This document shows positions 1-6,152 of a DNA stretch of 14,818 nucleotides, piece by piece. Source of the DNA: an uncultured Eubacteriales bacterium (GTDB lineage: Bacteria; Bacillota; Clostridia; Christensenellales; Borkfalkiaceae); the NCBI GenBank assembly GCA_900556195.1, contig USOJ01000006.1:1-14818 (forward strand), given 5' to 3'. The notes under the pieces were generated by a model. It saw only the letters and a list, made by a program, of their open reading frames with translations. It did not search any database and was not told where the DNA came from. Made by a program: the position numbers and the translations under genes. Within the stretch, counting starts at the first letter, position 1. Each line of letters begins with the position of its first letter.

Positions 1-2
1 TT

Positions 3-560
3 AGTAAAGAGAATAAAAAGTTTCAATATTCCATTGTAAAAAAAGGCGGTACGGCTTCAAAATTTCAAGGAAGTATACAATGGATTGAAGATGCAGGCAT
101 TATTGCTCGTTGCTATAACTTGGATTTGCCCGAACTTCCGTTAGACGGCAATGCTATTGACGACGTCTTTAAGGTTTATATGCAAGATTCCGGATTGCTT
201 GTAAGCATGCTGGAAGATGGTACGCAATTTGACATTCTTCAAGGTAATTTATACGGCTACAAAGGGGCAATTTTTGAAAATCTTATGGCTGATATCTTTA
301 CCAAAATGGGAAGAAAATTGTATTATTACCACAAGGATTCGGGACTTGAGATCGATTTCGTAATAAGGTATAAAGGCGGAGCAACTTTAATCGAAGTAAA
401 GGCGACCACGGGAAACACAAAAAGCACGAAAACAATTCTTTCCAATCCTGAAAAATACCACGTTGCAGGGGCAATAAAACTCGGCGATTACAATGTTGGT
501 AGGAATGAAAAAATGCTAACCATCCCCATTTATATGGGCTTTTTGCTTAACGAGTTTTAA
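3..560 (+). CDS. C-terminal part of an AAA-type ATPase with DUF4143 domain (5' end outside window)
   Basis: The frame is open from the left edge to TAA at 558-560, so this is the 3' end of a longer gene; the first codons visible already read as protein. The roughly 185 residues match the C-terminal DUF4143 half of the prokaryotic 'ATP-binding protein' family, whose N-terminal half carries the Walker motifs (not in the window). The end of the domain has a PD-(D/E)xK nuclease-like pattern: Asp codon at 354, Glu at 393 and Lys at 399 in the strings LEIDF and LIEVKA, preceded by a conserved Glu-containing helix. Family members are common in accessory regions of gut bacteria; their role is poorly known. 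The base composition is more A+T-rich than the operon downstream, in keeping with a mobile or recently acquired segment. The family call is firm, the function is not. Confidence 0.82.
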   Translation, partial: SKENKKFQYSIVKKGGTASKFQGSIQWIEDAGIIARCYNLDLPELPLDGNAIDDVFKVYMQDSGLLVSMLEDGTQFDILQGNLYGYKGAIFENLMADIFTKMGRKLYYYHKDSGLEIDFVIRYKGGATLIEVKATTGNTKSTKTILSNPEKYHVAGAIKLGDYNVGRNEKMLTIPIYMGFLLNEF

Positions 561-793
561 TTGTAAAAAATAAATTGAAAGGCGACGTAAACGACAAAAA
601 TTACCAGAAACAACTTATCGATCATCTTGTAAGTCAGGTATTTGTCAGCGACGACGATACGATTGTGTATTTTAATATTCGCGGCGAAAAAGATATAGAG
701 AAAATGACGTTCGATGACGTTAAAAATACTAAAAACAATATGAAAGGCGTTCAAACGCAATCACCACTTGCCAGCCATTTAGGCGGTTTTTAA
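551..793 (+). pseudogene. C-terminal remnant of a serine (resolvase-type) site-specific recombinase
   Basis: An open frame of 80 codons starts right after a stop at 548-550 and ends with TAA at 791-793. It has no good start codon or ribosome binding site; the only early candidate is a TTG at 575. The translation has the pattern of the last segment of large serine recombinases: a helix ending LIDHLVSQVFVSDDD followed by a strand (TIVYFNIRG) and a short polar tail. The N-terminal catalytic domain and the recombinase domain are missing, so this is a truncated remnant and not a working gene. It overlaps the end of the ATPase frame by 10 bases. The last residues are encoded by the left arm of a terminator, suggesting that the frame reads into flanking DNA. 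Identification rests on pattern recognition of a short tail. Confidence 0.5.
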
Positions 794-821
794 CGAGTAA
801 AGCGTTAAAAACCGCCTTTTT
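781..821 (+). terminator. Strong Rho-independent terminator, perfect 15-bp stem
   Basis: Positions 781-795 (AGGCGGTTTTTAACG) are exactly complementary to 803-817, with a 7-base loop (796-802) and a run of T reaching 821. The T-run lies on the plus-strand side only, so it acts on rightward transcripts, i.e. the ATPase and recombinase remnant. The stop codon of the recombinase remnant (791-793) lies inside the left arm. Confidence 0.88.
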
Positions 822-860
822 CGTATTCAAAATATCTATCGGATATAATCAAATAACGAA

Positions 861-884
861 AATTTGGGAAAGAATTTGGGAAAA
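861..884. repeat. 12-bp tandem direct repeat beside the integrase remnant
   Basis: The 11 bases AATTTGGGAAA occur at 861-871 and again at 873-883, giving a 12-base period (one final base differs). It lies just beyond the stop codon (889-891) of the integrase remnant on the minus strand. Direct repeats in this position can be arm-type binding sites or part of an attachment site, but a pair of short A+T-rich copies is weak evidence. Confidence 0.5.
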
Positions 885-888
885 TTTT

Positions 889-1071
889 TTATAGAATATA
901 CGAGAACTTCTGTATTTCTATAAGTTGATTGTCTTCGTATTGCTCTAAATGGGTGTAAACGGTAGACGTGATAGAACTGTCTGCGGCGTGTCCTGCCCAG
1001 AGCGAAACTATTTCGCGTTGCCTCGTTCCGATTCGGTAAATACCTTTATAAACTTTTGCCGTTCGGGAGAC
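889..1071 (-). pseudogene. C-terminal remnant of a tyrosine recombinase (phage-type integrase)
   Basis: On the minus strand a stop-free frame runs from 1071 down to TAA at 889-891. It has no start codon in a sensible place and is closed upstream by a stop at 1072-1074. The translation contains SLWAGHAADSSITSTVYTHL followed by EQYEDNQL, the typical final catalytic block of tyrosine recombinases: the conserved Gly-His of box III and the catalytic Tyr in VYTHL some ten residues later. The first catalytic Arg region (HxLRH) is not present, and upstream the coding signal seems to pass into another frame, so the gene is truncated and probably frameshifted. Together with the nearby serine recombinase tail it marks an old integration site. 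Confidence 0.62.
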
Positions 1072-1140
1072 TTAATCGTCCGAACGACGCCACTATGTGG
1101 TTACTTGTCCGGCATAGCGATTTATTTTAATATTTTTTTA

Positions 1141-1169
1141 CCGTGTCCGAATTCCGACACGGCTTTTTT
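1141..1169 (+). terminator. Rho-independent terminator for rightward transcripts
   Basis: CCGTGTC (1141-1147) pairs with GACACGG (1156-1162) around an 8-base loop, followed by C and six T (1164-1169) and further T-rich sequence. On the minus strand the stem is followed by A-rich sequence, so it does not serve the leftward araC gene. No intact rightward gene lies between this and the terminator at 781-821; it may have lost its gene or may shield araC from read-through. Confidence 0.72.
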
Positions 1170-1287
1170 AATTTTTAACGTTTGAAATAATACTTTTGCG
1201 GTGTGAAATATTCGTTTGAATCGACCGTAAAGCCCGCGTTGATATCGTTTTGCGGCAACGTTCGAGAAAATACGCCGGCGGGGGGAT

Positions 1288-2145
1288 TTACGCGTTTTTT
1301 CTGAAACGACCGGGCGTGATTCCGTAGGCGTTTTTGAAATAGGTGTTGAAACTCGCAAGATTCGTAAAGCCGACGAATTCGGCGATGTCTATTACTTTCA
1401 TATCCGTCGTTATCAACAGGTTTTGCGCGTAACGCAATTTATAATCTATCAGAAATTTGTGGGGCGTCGTGTTGAATTTGTTATGGAATATTCTCGAAAG
1501 TTGCATTCGGGAATAGTGCAGAATCGTACATAAATCGGCGACGTTATAAGATAAGAAGTCCGTCTTTTTCATTTCTTTATTGAGTTTCTGAACCCACTCC
1601 GGCTGTTCGGACTGCTTATCGTAATCGATATAGTCCACGCTTTTTCTGTACAGAAACTGCATGAAGATCATAACCGCTCCGCATAACAATCCGTTATATT
1701 CTTCCATTGCGTCGTCCGACAGAAGCAAAACCTGATGTATGATTTCGTTTATCTGGGTTATCAATTCGTTCGGAAACGTATGTTTTCGGGTCATGTTTTT
1801 GAGTTTGTCGAAGAAATCGGGCGAAAACGACGAAGCGAGATTTTTAACGGATTCTTCTCTCGCGATGACGTTTATATATCGCAATTTTTCGCCGCCGACC
1901 TTTTTAAGGCAGTGAGTGTCGTCCGTCGTCGAAAAAAAGATTTGCCCCGCGTTTACTGGTATTTTTTTATCGTTAAGGACGTTATTCAGTTTTCCGTCGG
2001 TCAGAAGGGTAAATTCCCAGTAGTCGTAATGTCCGTGCACCGTCGGGTAATCGAAAGTATTGATATGGTAAGAAAAAGATATTTTATCGATAAATTTTTC
2101 TACTCGTTTCGTCGTGAGATTGTCGTTTTCAAAGCCGTATTTCAT
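1288..2145 (-). CDS. AraC-family transcriptional regulator
   Basis: A 285-residue protein read leftward from ATG at 2145 to TAA at 1288-1290, the usual length for a two-domain AraC regulator. Residues about 30-115 form a cupin-like sensing domain (HGHYDYWEFTLL, a glycine at the end of the strand, then VNAGQIFFSTTDDTH), expected to bind a sugar or similar ligand. Residues about 185-283 form the DNA-binding domain with two helix-turn-helix units, the first around NVADLCTILHYSRMQLSRIF and the second around VIDIAEFVGFTNLASFNTYF, ending in the typical GITPGRFRK. It is divergent from the GH130-importer operon and is the obvious candidate to control it and itself. There is no Shine-Dalgarno sequence ahead of the ATG and no other in-frame start nearby; its promoter points to a leaderless message. 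The effector is unknown. Confidence 0.93.
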   Translation of the reverse strand: MKYGFENDNLTTKRVEKFIDKISFSYHINTFDYPTVHGHYDYWEFTLLTDGKLNNVLNDKKIPVNAGQIFFSTTDDTHCLKKVGGEKLRYINVIAREESVKNLASSFSPDFFDKLKNMTRKHTFPNELITQINEIIHQVLLLSDDAMEEYNGLLCGAVMIFMQFLYRKSVDYIDYDKQSEQPEWVQKLNKEMKKTDFLSYNVADLCTILHYSRMQLSRIFHNKFNTTPHKFLIDYKLRYAQNLLITTDMKVIDIAEFVGFTNLASFNTYFKNAYGITPGRFRKNA

Positions 2146-2151
2146 AATTCA

Positions 2152-2180
2152 AGTATACGGCAAAAAGACGGCTTTGTCAA
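2152..2180 (-). promoter_or_regulatory. Near-consensus promoter of the araC-family gene
   Basis: Read on the minus strand: -35 TTGACA (2180-2175), a 17-base spacer, -10 TATACT (2157-2152). All six -35 bases match the housekeeping sigma consensus and the -10 has one mismatch. Only six bases separate the -10 from the ATG, so the expected start of transcription falls on or next to the A of the start codon. Confidence 0.75.
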
Positions 2181-2236
2181 TGCAAAGCGTTTATTTTTTA
2201 GAGATTTTCTATCTAAACCCCGTCAAATGTTACAAA

Positions 2237-2254
2237 TTGTTAGTTTAATAACAA
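2237..2254. promoter_or_regulatory. Possible operator: TTGTTA-N6-TAACAA inverted repeat
   Basis: TTGTTA (2237-2242) and TAACAA (2249-2254) form a 6-bp inverted repeat with a 6-base centre in the divergent araC/GH130 region. It lies where the -35 element of the rightward promoter would be, a usual place for regulator binding. A short A+T-rich repeat like this can arise by chance. Confidence 0.25.
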
Positions 2255-2260
2255 ATTATG

Positions 2261-2269
2261 TGCTAAAAT
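2261..2269 (+). promoter_or_regulatory. Candidate extended -10 promoter of the GH130-importer operon
   Basis: TGCTAAAAT matches the extended -10 form TGn-TAnnAT with a weak -35 region, as expected for an activator-dependent promoter. It would start transcription near 2276 and give a leader of about 105 bases before the GTG of the GH130 gene. Another A+T-rich hexamer (TATAAT, 2298-2303) is closer to the gene but has no -35 partner. Confidence 0.33.
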
Positions 2270-2316
2270 GATATAGATAAACGCGTTGTCGATATATTAT
2301 AATGTCGGAGCAAGAA

Positions 2317-2403
2317 ATGAGCAAAATCAAGAAATTTCGGTCGTATCGTCGAATGCGGTCGCGACCGAAAGGAGTTTATCGTGGAATTATTTACAAGGTA
2401 TGA
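2317..2403 (+). CDS. Possible 28-residue basic leader peptide overlapping the GH130 start
   Basis: ATG at 2317 is preceded by GGAG (2307-2310) at an ideal 6-base spacing. The frame runs 28 codons to TGA at 2401-2403, ending 23 bases inside the GH130 gene in another frame. The product begins MSKIKKFRSYRRMRSRPKG; 11 of its 28 residues are Lys or Arg, and no family is recognised. Ribosomes translating it would pass through the 2335-2370 inverted repeat and through the GH130 ribosome binding site, so it could couple or modulate GH130 translation. It may also be fortuitous: basic short frames are easy to find in this CpG-rich sequence. The good ribosome binding site is the main support. Confidence 0.35.
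   Translation: MSKIKKFRSYRRMRSRPKGVYRGIIYKV
2335..2370 (+). promoter_or_regulatory. Leader hairpin overlapping the GH130 ribosome binding site
   Basis: TTTCGGTCG (2335-2343) is exactly complementary to CGACCGAAA (2362-2370). The right arm includes the first three bases of the AAAGGAG site (2368-2374) that serves the GTG at 2381. A competing short arm, CGGTCG (2356-2361), can pair with the same CGACCG, so two mutually exclusive folds are possible. Either could partly block initiation or set its rate. There is no T-run, so it is not a terminator. Confidence 0.42.
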
Positions 2404-3406
2404 AGGCAATCCGATTCTGAAACCTAATCCGAACAATCAATGGGAAAACCTGTGCGTACTCAATCCTGCGGCGGTGTTTGACGAAAAGACGAACAAATTC
2501 GTAATGGTGTACCGCGCGGGCGGCGACGAAATCAAGCACAACATAAGGTTGGGGCTTGCTACGAGCGACGACGGATTTCATTTCGAAAGGCGCAGCGACA
2601 AGCCCGTTTTCGACGTTGACGAAAACGACGCCGACGGCGGATGCGTTGAAGATCCGAGAATAGTCAGCATCGACGGGGTATACTATATGACGTACGCTTC
2701 GCGCGCATACGCTCCCGGGAGATATTGGCTTCCCGACGAGCAAAAAGCGGAAGAGGCGAAGGCGTGGAAAAAACCGCACGCGGAAAGCGAACCGTGGTTT
2801 TTAAGGACGAACGAAACGATTACGTACCTTGCGGCGACCAAAGATTTTATCGAATACAAGCGGTTGGGCAGGATAACCGACGCGAGAGAAGACGACAGAG
2901 ACGTAGTCGTTTTCCCGAAGAAAATTAACGGTAAATTTTATCGTATCTCGCGTCCTGTAATAGGCGAAGACCGCTCTATGTGGATATCTTCGAGCGACGA
3001 TATCATGGAGTGGCATACGAGAGAAAAACTCTATTCCGGAGTAGAAGAGTGGGAAAACGGAAGAGTCGGCGCGGGATGTCCGCCGATAGAGACCGAAGAC
3101 GGTTGGCTTTTAATCTATCACGGCGTAAGCAAGACCGACAAGTGTTATCGCGTAGGGCTTATGCTTCTCGATAAAGACGACCCGACGAAAATTATAGCCC
3201 GTACCCGCAAGTTCGTGATGGAACCTTCCGCCGATTACGAAAAAAGCGGATTGTATCAGGGTTGCGTGTTCCCGACGGGCGCGGTGGTAAAAGACGGCAC
3301 GCTTTACGTTTATTACGGTTGCGCGGATAAATACGTCGCGGTCGTTACGGCTAAGATGAAAGACGTAACGGATTATCTGAAACTTCCCGAAAACGAATGT
3401 AAATAA
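2381..3406 (+). CDS. GH130 family glycoside phosphorylase (probably a beta-mannoside phosphorylase)
   Basis: A 341-residue cytoplasmic protein without a signal peptide. The GTG start follows AAAGGAG (2368-2374) by six bases, and the N-terminus RYEGNPIL is typical for the family. GH130 enzymes are five-bladed beta-propellers that split beta-mannosides with phosphate, yielding mannose 1-phosphate. The central EDPR motif places the likely general acid at Asp91, followed by the usual strand YYMTY; further family landmarks are VFPKK (177-181), SRP, and YHGVSK with His247 and Tyr256-Arg257, which fit the phosphate site. Between Asp91 and VFPKK is an extra polar stretch (about residues 108-140, WLPDEQKAEEAKAW and following), which could shape the acceptor site. 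It is first in an operon with a sugar importer, consistent with intracellular phosphorolysis of imported oligosaccharides. The exact disaccharide (Man-Glc, Man-Man, Man-GlcNAc) cannot be read from sequence alone. Confidence 0.92.
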   Translation: MELFTRYEGNPILKPNPNNQWENLCVLNPAAVFDEKTNKFVMVYRAGGDEIKHNIRLGLATSDDGFHFERRSDKPVFDVDENDADGGCVEDPRIVSIDGVYYMTYASRAYAPGRYWLPDEQKAEEAKAWKKPHAESEPWFLRTNETITYLAATKDFIEYKRLGRITDAREDDRDVVVFPKKINGKFYRISRPVIGEDRSMWISSSDDIMEWHTREKLYSGVEEWENGRVGAGCPPIETEDGWLLIYHGVSKTDKCYRVGLMLLDKDDPTKIIARTRKFVMEPSADYEKSGLYQGCVFPTGAVVKDGTLYVYYGCADKYVAVVTAKMKDVTDYLKLPENECK

Positions 3407-3425
3407 AAAATAAGGAGAGGCGAAT

Positions 3426-4163
3426 ATGAAAAGAATATCTAAAATTGCGGCTGCCGTTTTAAGTCTGACCACTATGTTGGGATGTACGGCGTGTAACAGA
3501 AAGAGCGAAGACGTAACGATAGACAAGAGCAAGATGCAGTTGTACGTCAAATATTACAACGGCGGTTACGGCGACGAATGGCTTACAAAGTTATGTTCCG
3601 AGTTCGAAGGAATGTACGCGGGCGTAAAATTTTCGAACGGAAAGACAGGCGTTGAAATAGTCCCGGAATTTACGCGCGGAGATATAAACGGTCCCGAAGG
3701 CATGAAGGGTAACCGTAACAACGTTTTTCTGCTTGAAAACAAAGACTATTACACTTACGTTTCGGCGAAGAGTTTTCTCGATATAACCGACGTGGTGAAC
3801 GATTACGCCGTTACGGGGCTCGAAACCAAAGAGACCGAAAAGACGATAGCGACGAAAATTCCCGAGGCGTACGACGAATTTTTGAATATAGAAGGCAGAT
3901 ATTACGCCGTGCCGTTCTTCGAATCGTCTATGAATCTTAACTACGACGTCGATTTATTCGAACAAAAATGTCTGTATTTCGCAGCGGGCAAAACCGCCGA
4001 AAACTTTACGGAAGAAGATTTTAAGGACGAAAGCAAAATAGGCGATTTGTTCGTGAGCGACCCGGACGATGACAGGGCTTTCGGACCCGACGCAGAGAAA
4101 ATACGTCCGACGACGGACTTCCCGCGACGTACAAAGATTTCCGCGCGCTTACCATACAGATGA
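3426..4163 (+). CDS. ABC importer sugar-binding lipoprotein, N-terminal part (gene frameshifted)
   Basis: ATG at 3426 follows AAGGAG (3412-3417) by eight bases and lies 19 bases after the GH130 stop. The product starts with a lipoprotein signal peptide ending TMLGC, with Cys20 as the expected lipidated residue. The mature part has the look of a family 1 extracellular solute-binding protein (LYVKYYNGGYGDEWLTKLCSEF, later YYAVPFFESSMNLNYDVDLF), which captures oligosaccharides for the adjacent permeases. The reading frame is correct up to about 4100 and then yields a basic, non-family tail (IRPTTDFPRRTKISARLPYR) before a stop. Homologous sequence continues in the frame that includes 4160-5095. 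One extra A in the A-run at 4098-4101 would restore a single protein of about 556 residues. Either a sequencing/assembly error or a recent inactivating mutation. Confidence 0.9.
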   Translation: MKRISKIAAAVLSLTTMLGCTACNRKSEDVTIDKSKMQLYVKYYNGGYGDEWLTKLCSEFEGMYAGVKFSNGKTGVEIVPEFTRGDINGPEGMKGNRNNVFLLENKDYYTYVSAKSFLDITDVVNDYAVTGLETKETEKTIATKIPEAYDEFLNIEGRYYAVPFFESSMNLNYDVDLFEQKCLYFAAGKTAENFTEEDFKDESKIGDLFVSDPDDDRAFGPDAEKIRPTTDFPRRTKISARLPYR

Positions 4164-5095
4164 AAATCGCAGGCGTAACGCCTTTCGTATGGAATACTTC
4201 CGACGTGGACTATCTTACCGGACTCGTCAACGATATGTGGGCGAACAACGAGGGCGAAGAGCAGATGAAACTCAATTTAACCTTCGAAGGTTCGGCTGCG
4301 ACTATCGTCGATACGATTGCCGACGACGGTACGGTTACGTTAAAACCGGCGACGACCATAAACGCGGACAACTATAAACTTTTGCAAAGACAAAAGGGTA
4401 AATTAGACGCGATCGACTTCGCGAAGTTGCTTCTCGACGACGGAACGGGCAACAAAAACAGCAGAAACTATTATTCTAAATCTTTCGACAGCGGGTTCAG
4501 TCATACGATCGCGCAGAGTTATTTCGTAAACCCCGACGCGAACGGAATCGGCGACAATCCGATAGGATTTCTGGTAGACGGCAGTTGGTGGTACAACGAA
4601 GCGAAAGTTACGGGCAGAAACTTTGCCGTTTTACCGCTTCCCAAAACCGACGCGAGCAAAATAGGAACGCCGAACACGAAACTCAGCGACCGTTCGTCCT
4701 TGATTTTCATAAGCAGCGAAACGAAGAGAGAAGTAGTACCCGTGGCGAAAGCGTTCGTAAGTTTTCTTCAGAGCGATCACGCGTTGAGAACTTATACCGA
4801 ATACACTAACACTCTCCGCGCGATGACGTATACTCTGACGAACGAATCGCTCGCCAAAATGAGCAGTTACGGCAAGAGCGTTTACGACGCCAGAAACAGC
4901 GGCGATACCGTTATATTGCCGTGGTCTCCGCTTACCGCGCTTGCGCGCAAGAACGCGAGCCTGCTCGAATGGCGTACTTACGGGTTCAGCACCACTTCTA
5001 TGGACAAAAACCCGTTGGTATATCTTAAAGATCATATAAAAGAGAAAAACATAACGAAAAAATATTTCGAAGCGATATGGAATTATCGTAAATAA
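4160..5095 (+). CDS. ABC importer sugar-binding lipoprotein, C-terminal part (gene frameshifted)
   Basis: The second half of the same solute-binding protein. Homology starts before the ATG at 4160: the same frame upstream reads DDGLPATYKDFRALTIQ, as expected inside such a protein, and there is no ribosome binding site ahead of 4160, so it is not an independent start. The fold continues with PFVWNTSDVDYLTGLVNDM, the helix around LLQRQKGKLDAIDFAKLL, GFLVDGSWWYNEAK and NFAVLPLPK, all typical of the C-terminal lobe of sugar-binding proteins; aromatic residues such as the WW pair are likely to stack on the sugar. The stop is at 5093-5095, and 83 bases without a clear hairpin separate it from the first permease. 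If the frameshift is real, importer function depends on another binding protein. Confidence 0.88.
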   Translation: MKIAGVTPFVWNTSDVDYLTGLVNDMWANNEGEEQMKLNLTFEGSAATIVDTIADDGTVTLKPATTINADNYKLLQRQKGKLDAIDFAKLLLDDGTGNKNSRNYYSKSFDSGFSHTIAQSYFVNPDANGIGDNPIGFLVDGSWWYNEAKVTGRNFAVLPLPKTDASKIGTPNTKLSDRSSLIFISSETKREVVPVAKAFVSFLQSDHALRTYTEYTNTLRAMTYTLTNESLAKMSSYGKSVYDARNSGDTVILPWSPLTALARKNASLLEWRTYGFSTTSMDKNPLVYLKDHIKEKNITKKYFEAIWNYRK

Positions 5096-5178
5096 TTCGC
5101 CGTTTCGCGGGCGGTCGCGCTTTACGGCAACCGACTGCGACGAGTAAGAAACGATTAAAAGGGGACGGAACGTACATA

Positions 5179-6138
5179 ATGAATTTCATGACGAAAAACG
5201 GCGGGGCGTCGGTCGGTTATCCGAAAGGCTTCCGTCGGAAGAATAAGGCGTTAAAGGGAGGAGGACTGTTTTACGCGAGCATAGTCGTTTTGCCGATTTT
5301 GCAGTTCATCGTCTTTTATATCGTGGTAAACTTTAACAGTTTTCTCATGGCGTTTCAGAGTTACGACAACTCGACGGGAGTAGAAACGATAAAGTATACT
5401 TTCGGTAATTTCAGTTATTTTTTCGATAAAATAGTGTTTACCGACTTGTGGCTTTGCATAAAAAATTCGCTTTTGTATCTCGCGCTTAATATCGTGGTAT
5501 GTATCCCGATATCGCTATTGTTCGGCTATTACGTCTATAAAAAATTTTGGTTTTCGACGGTATTCAAGGTGATATTGTTTCTGCCGAGCATAGTCTGTTC
5601 GACGGCGATGGTCATCTTTTACAAATACTTCGTCAACGAAGGGCTTTCTTCCGTTTTCGGCGGGTCGGTTATAGGTCCGACTTTCAACGCAAAACAACAA
5701 GGCGTGCTTATAGCGTTTTATCTGCTGATGACTTTTTCGGCGAATATTCTGCTGTATATAAACGCGATGTCGCAAACATCGGAATCCGTAGTGGAAGCGG
5801 CGAAAGTAGACGGGGCGAGCGAACTTCAGACCTTTATTCACGTTATAATTCCTCAGATATGGGGGACTATAGTGTCGATTATAGTAATATTCTTCGCCTG
5901 GTTTGCGACCAATCAGGCGTATCTGTTCACCTTTTACGGTTTCAACGCCAACAGAGCGTATCAGACGCTCGGATATTATCTGTTCAACATGGTGCAGGAA
6001 GGAAGGGATCCCGGAAGCGCGCTTCAACAACTGTATCGCAGGGCGTCGGCTCTCGGGCTTATGCTTACGGCGATAATCGCTCCGCTTACGATACTCATAA
6101 GAAACCTGATGCTTAAATTCGGTCCGAACGAAAATTGA
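5179..6138 (+). CDS. ABC sugar importer permease, MalF/UgpA-like
   Basis: A 319-residue inner-membrane protein with about six transmembrane helices (roughly residues 31-53, 92-121, 125-152, 175-197, 231-254, 290-313) after a basic cytoplasmic N-terminus. The EAA loop that docks the ATPase is present as EAAKVDGASELQTFIHVIIP (206-225). It belongs to the carbohydrate uptake type 1 family and pairs with the next gene. A purine-rich stretch (GGGGA, 5161-5165) lies rather far (13 bases) upstream of ATG 5179; a second in-frame ATG at 5188 is a possible start. It follows the binding-protein gene and nearly abuts the second permease. No ATPase gene is in the visible operon, so a shared MsmX/MsmK-type ATPase encoded elsewhere is expected. 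Confidence 0.95.
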   Translation: MNFMTKNGGASVGYPKGFRRKNKALKGGGLFYASIVVLPILQFIVFYIVVNFNSFLMAFQSYDNSTGVETIKYTFGNFSYFFDKIVFTDLWLCIKNSLLYLALNIVVCIPISLLFGYYVYKKFWFSTVFKVILFLPSIVCSTAMVIFYKYFVNEGLSSVFGGSVIGPTFNAKQQGVLIAFYLLMTFSANILLYINAMSQTSESVVEAAKVDGASELQTFIHVIIPQIWGTIVSIIVIFFAWFATNQAYLFTFYGFNANRAYQTLGYYLFNMVQEGRDPGSALQQLYRRASALGLMLTAIIAPLTILIRNLMLKFGPNEN

Positions 6139-6152
6139 CGGGGAATACGAAA

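Noticed and set aside
747..780. tRNA 3'-half-like string (GCGTTCAAACGC ... CCAGCCA)
   Set aside because: It resembles a T-arm and acceptor end, but no D-arm or anticodon arm and no matching 5' acceptor strand is present; it is part of the recombinase tail frame.
949..1185. 78-codon plus-strand open frame
   Set aside because: It is the antisense of the integrase remnant and then runs through the terminator at 1141-1169; no ribosome binding site or protein-like composition.
1735..2271. 178-codon plus-strand open frame across araC
   Set aside because: Antisense of a well supported AraC-family gene and composition typical of a shadow frame (many Arg, Phe and Val).
2298..2303. TATAAT as the -10 of the GH130 operon promoter
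   Set aside because: No -35-like hexamer at 16-18 bases upstream and no TGn extension; it would also start transcription at the ribosome binding site of the leader ORF.
4095..4105. Programmed -1 frameshifting in the binding-protein gene
   Set aside because: The site (gag aaa ata) does not form the X XXY YYZ slippery heptamer and no downstream hairpin is evident; binding-protein genes are not known to use it. A one-base deletion is simpler.
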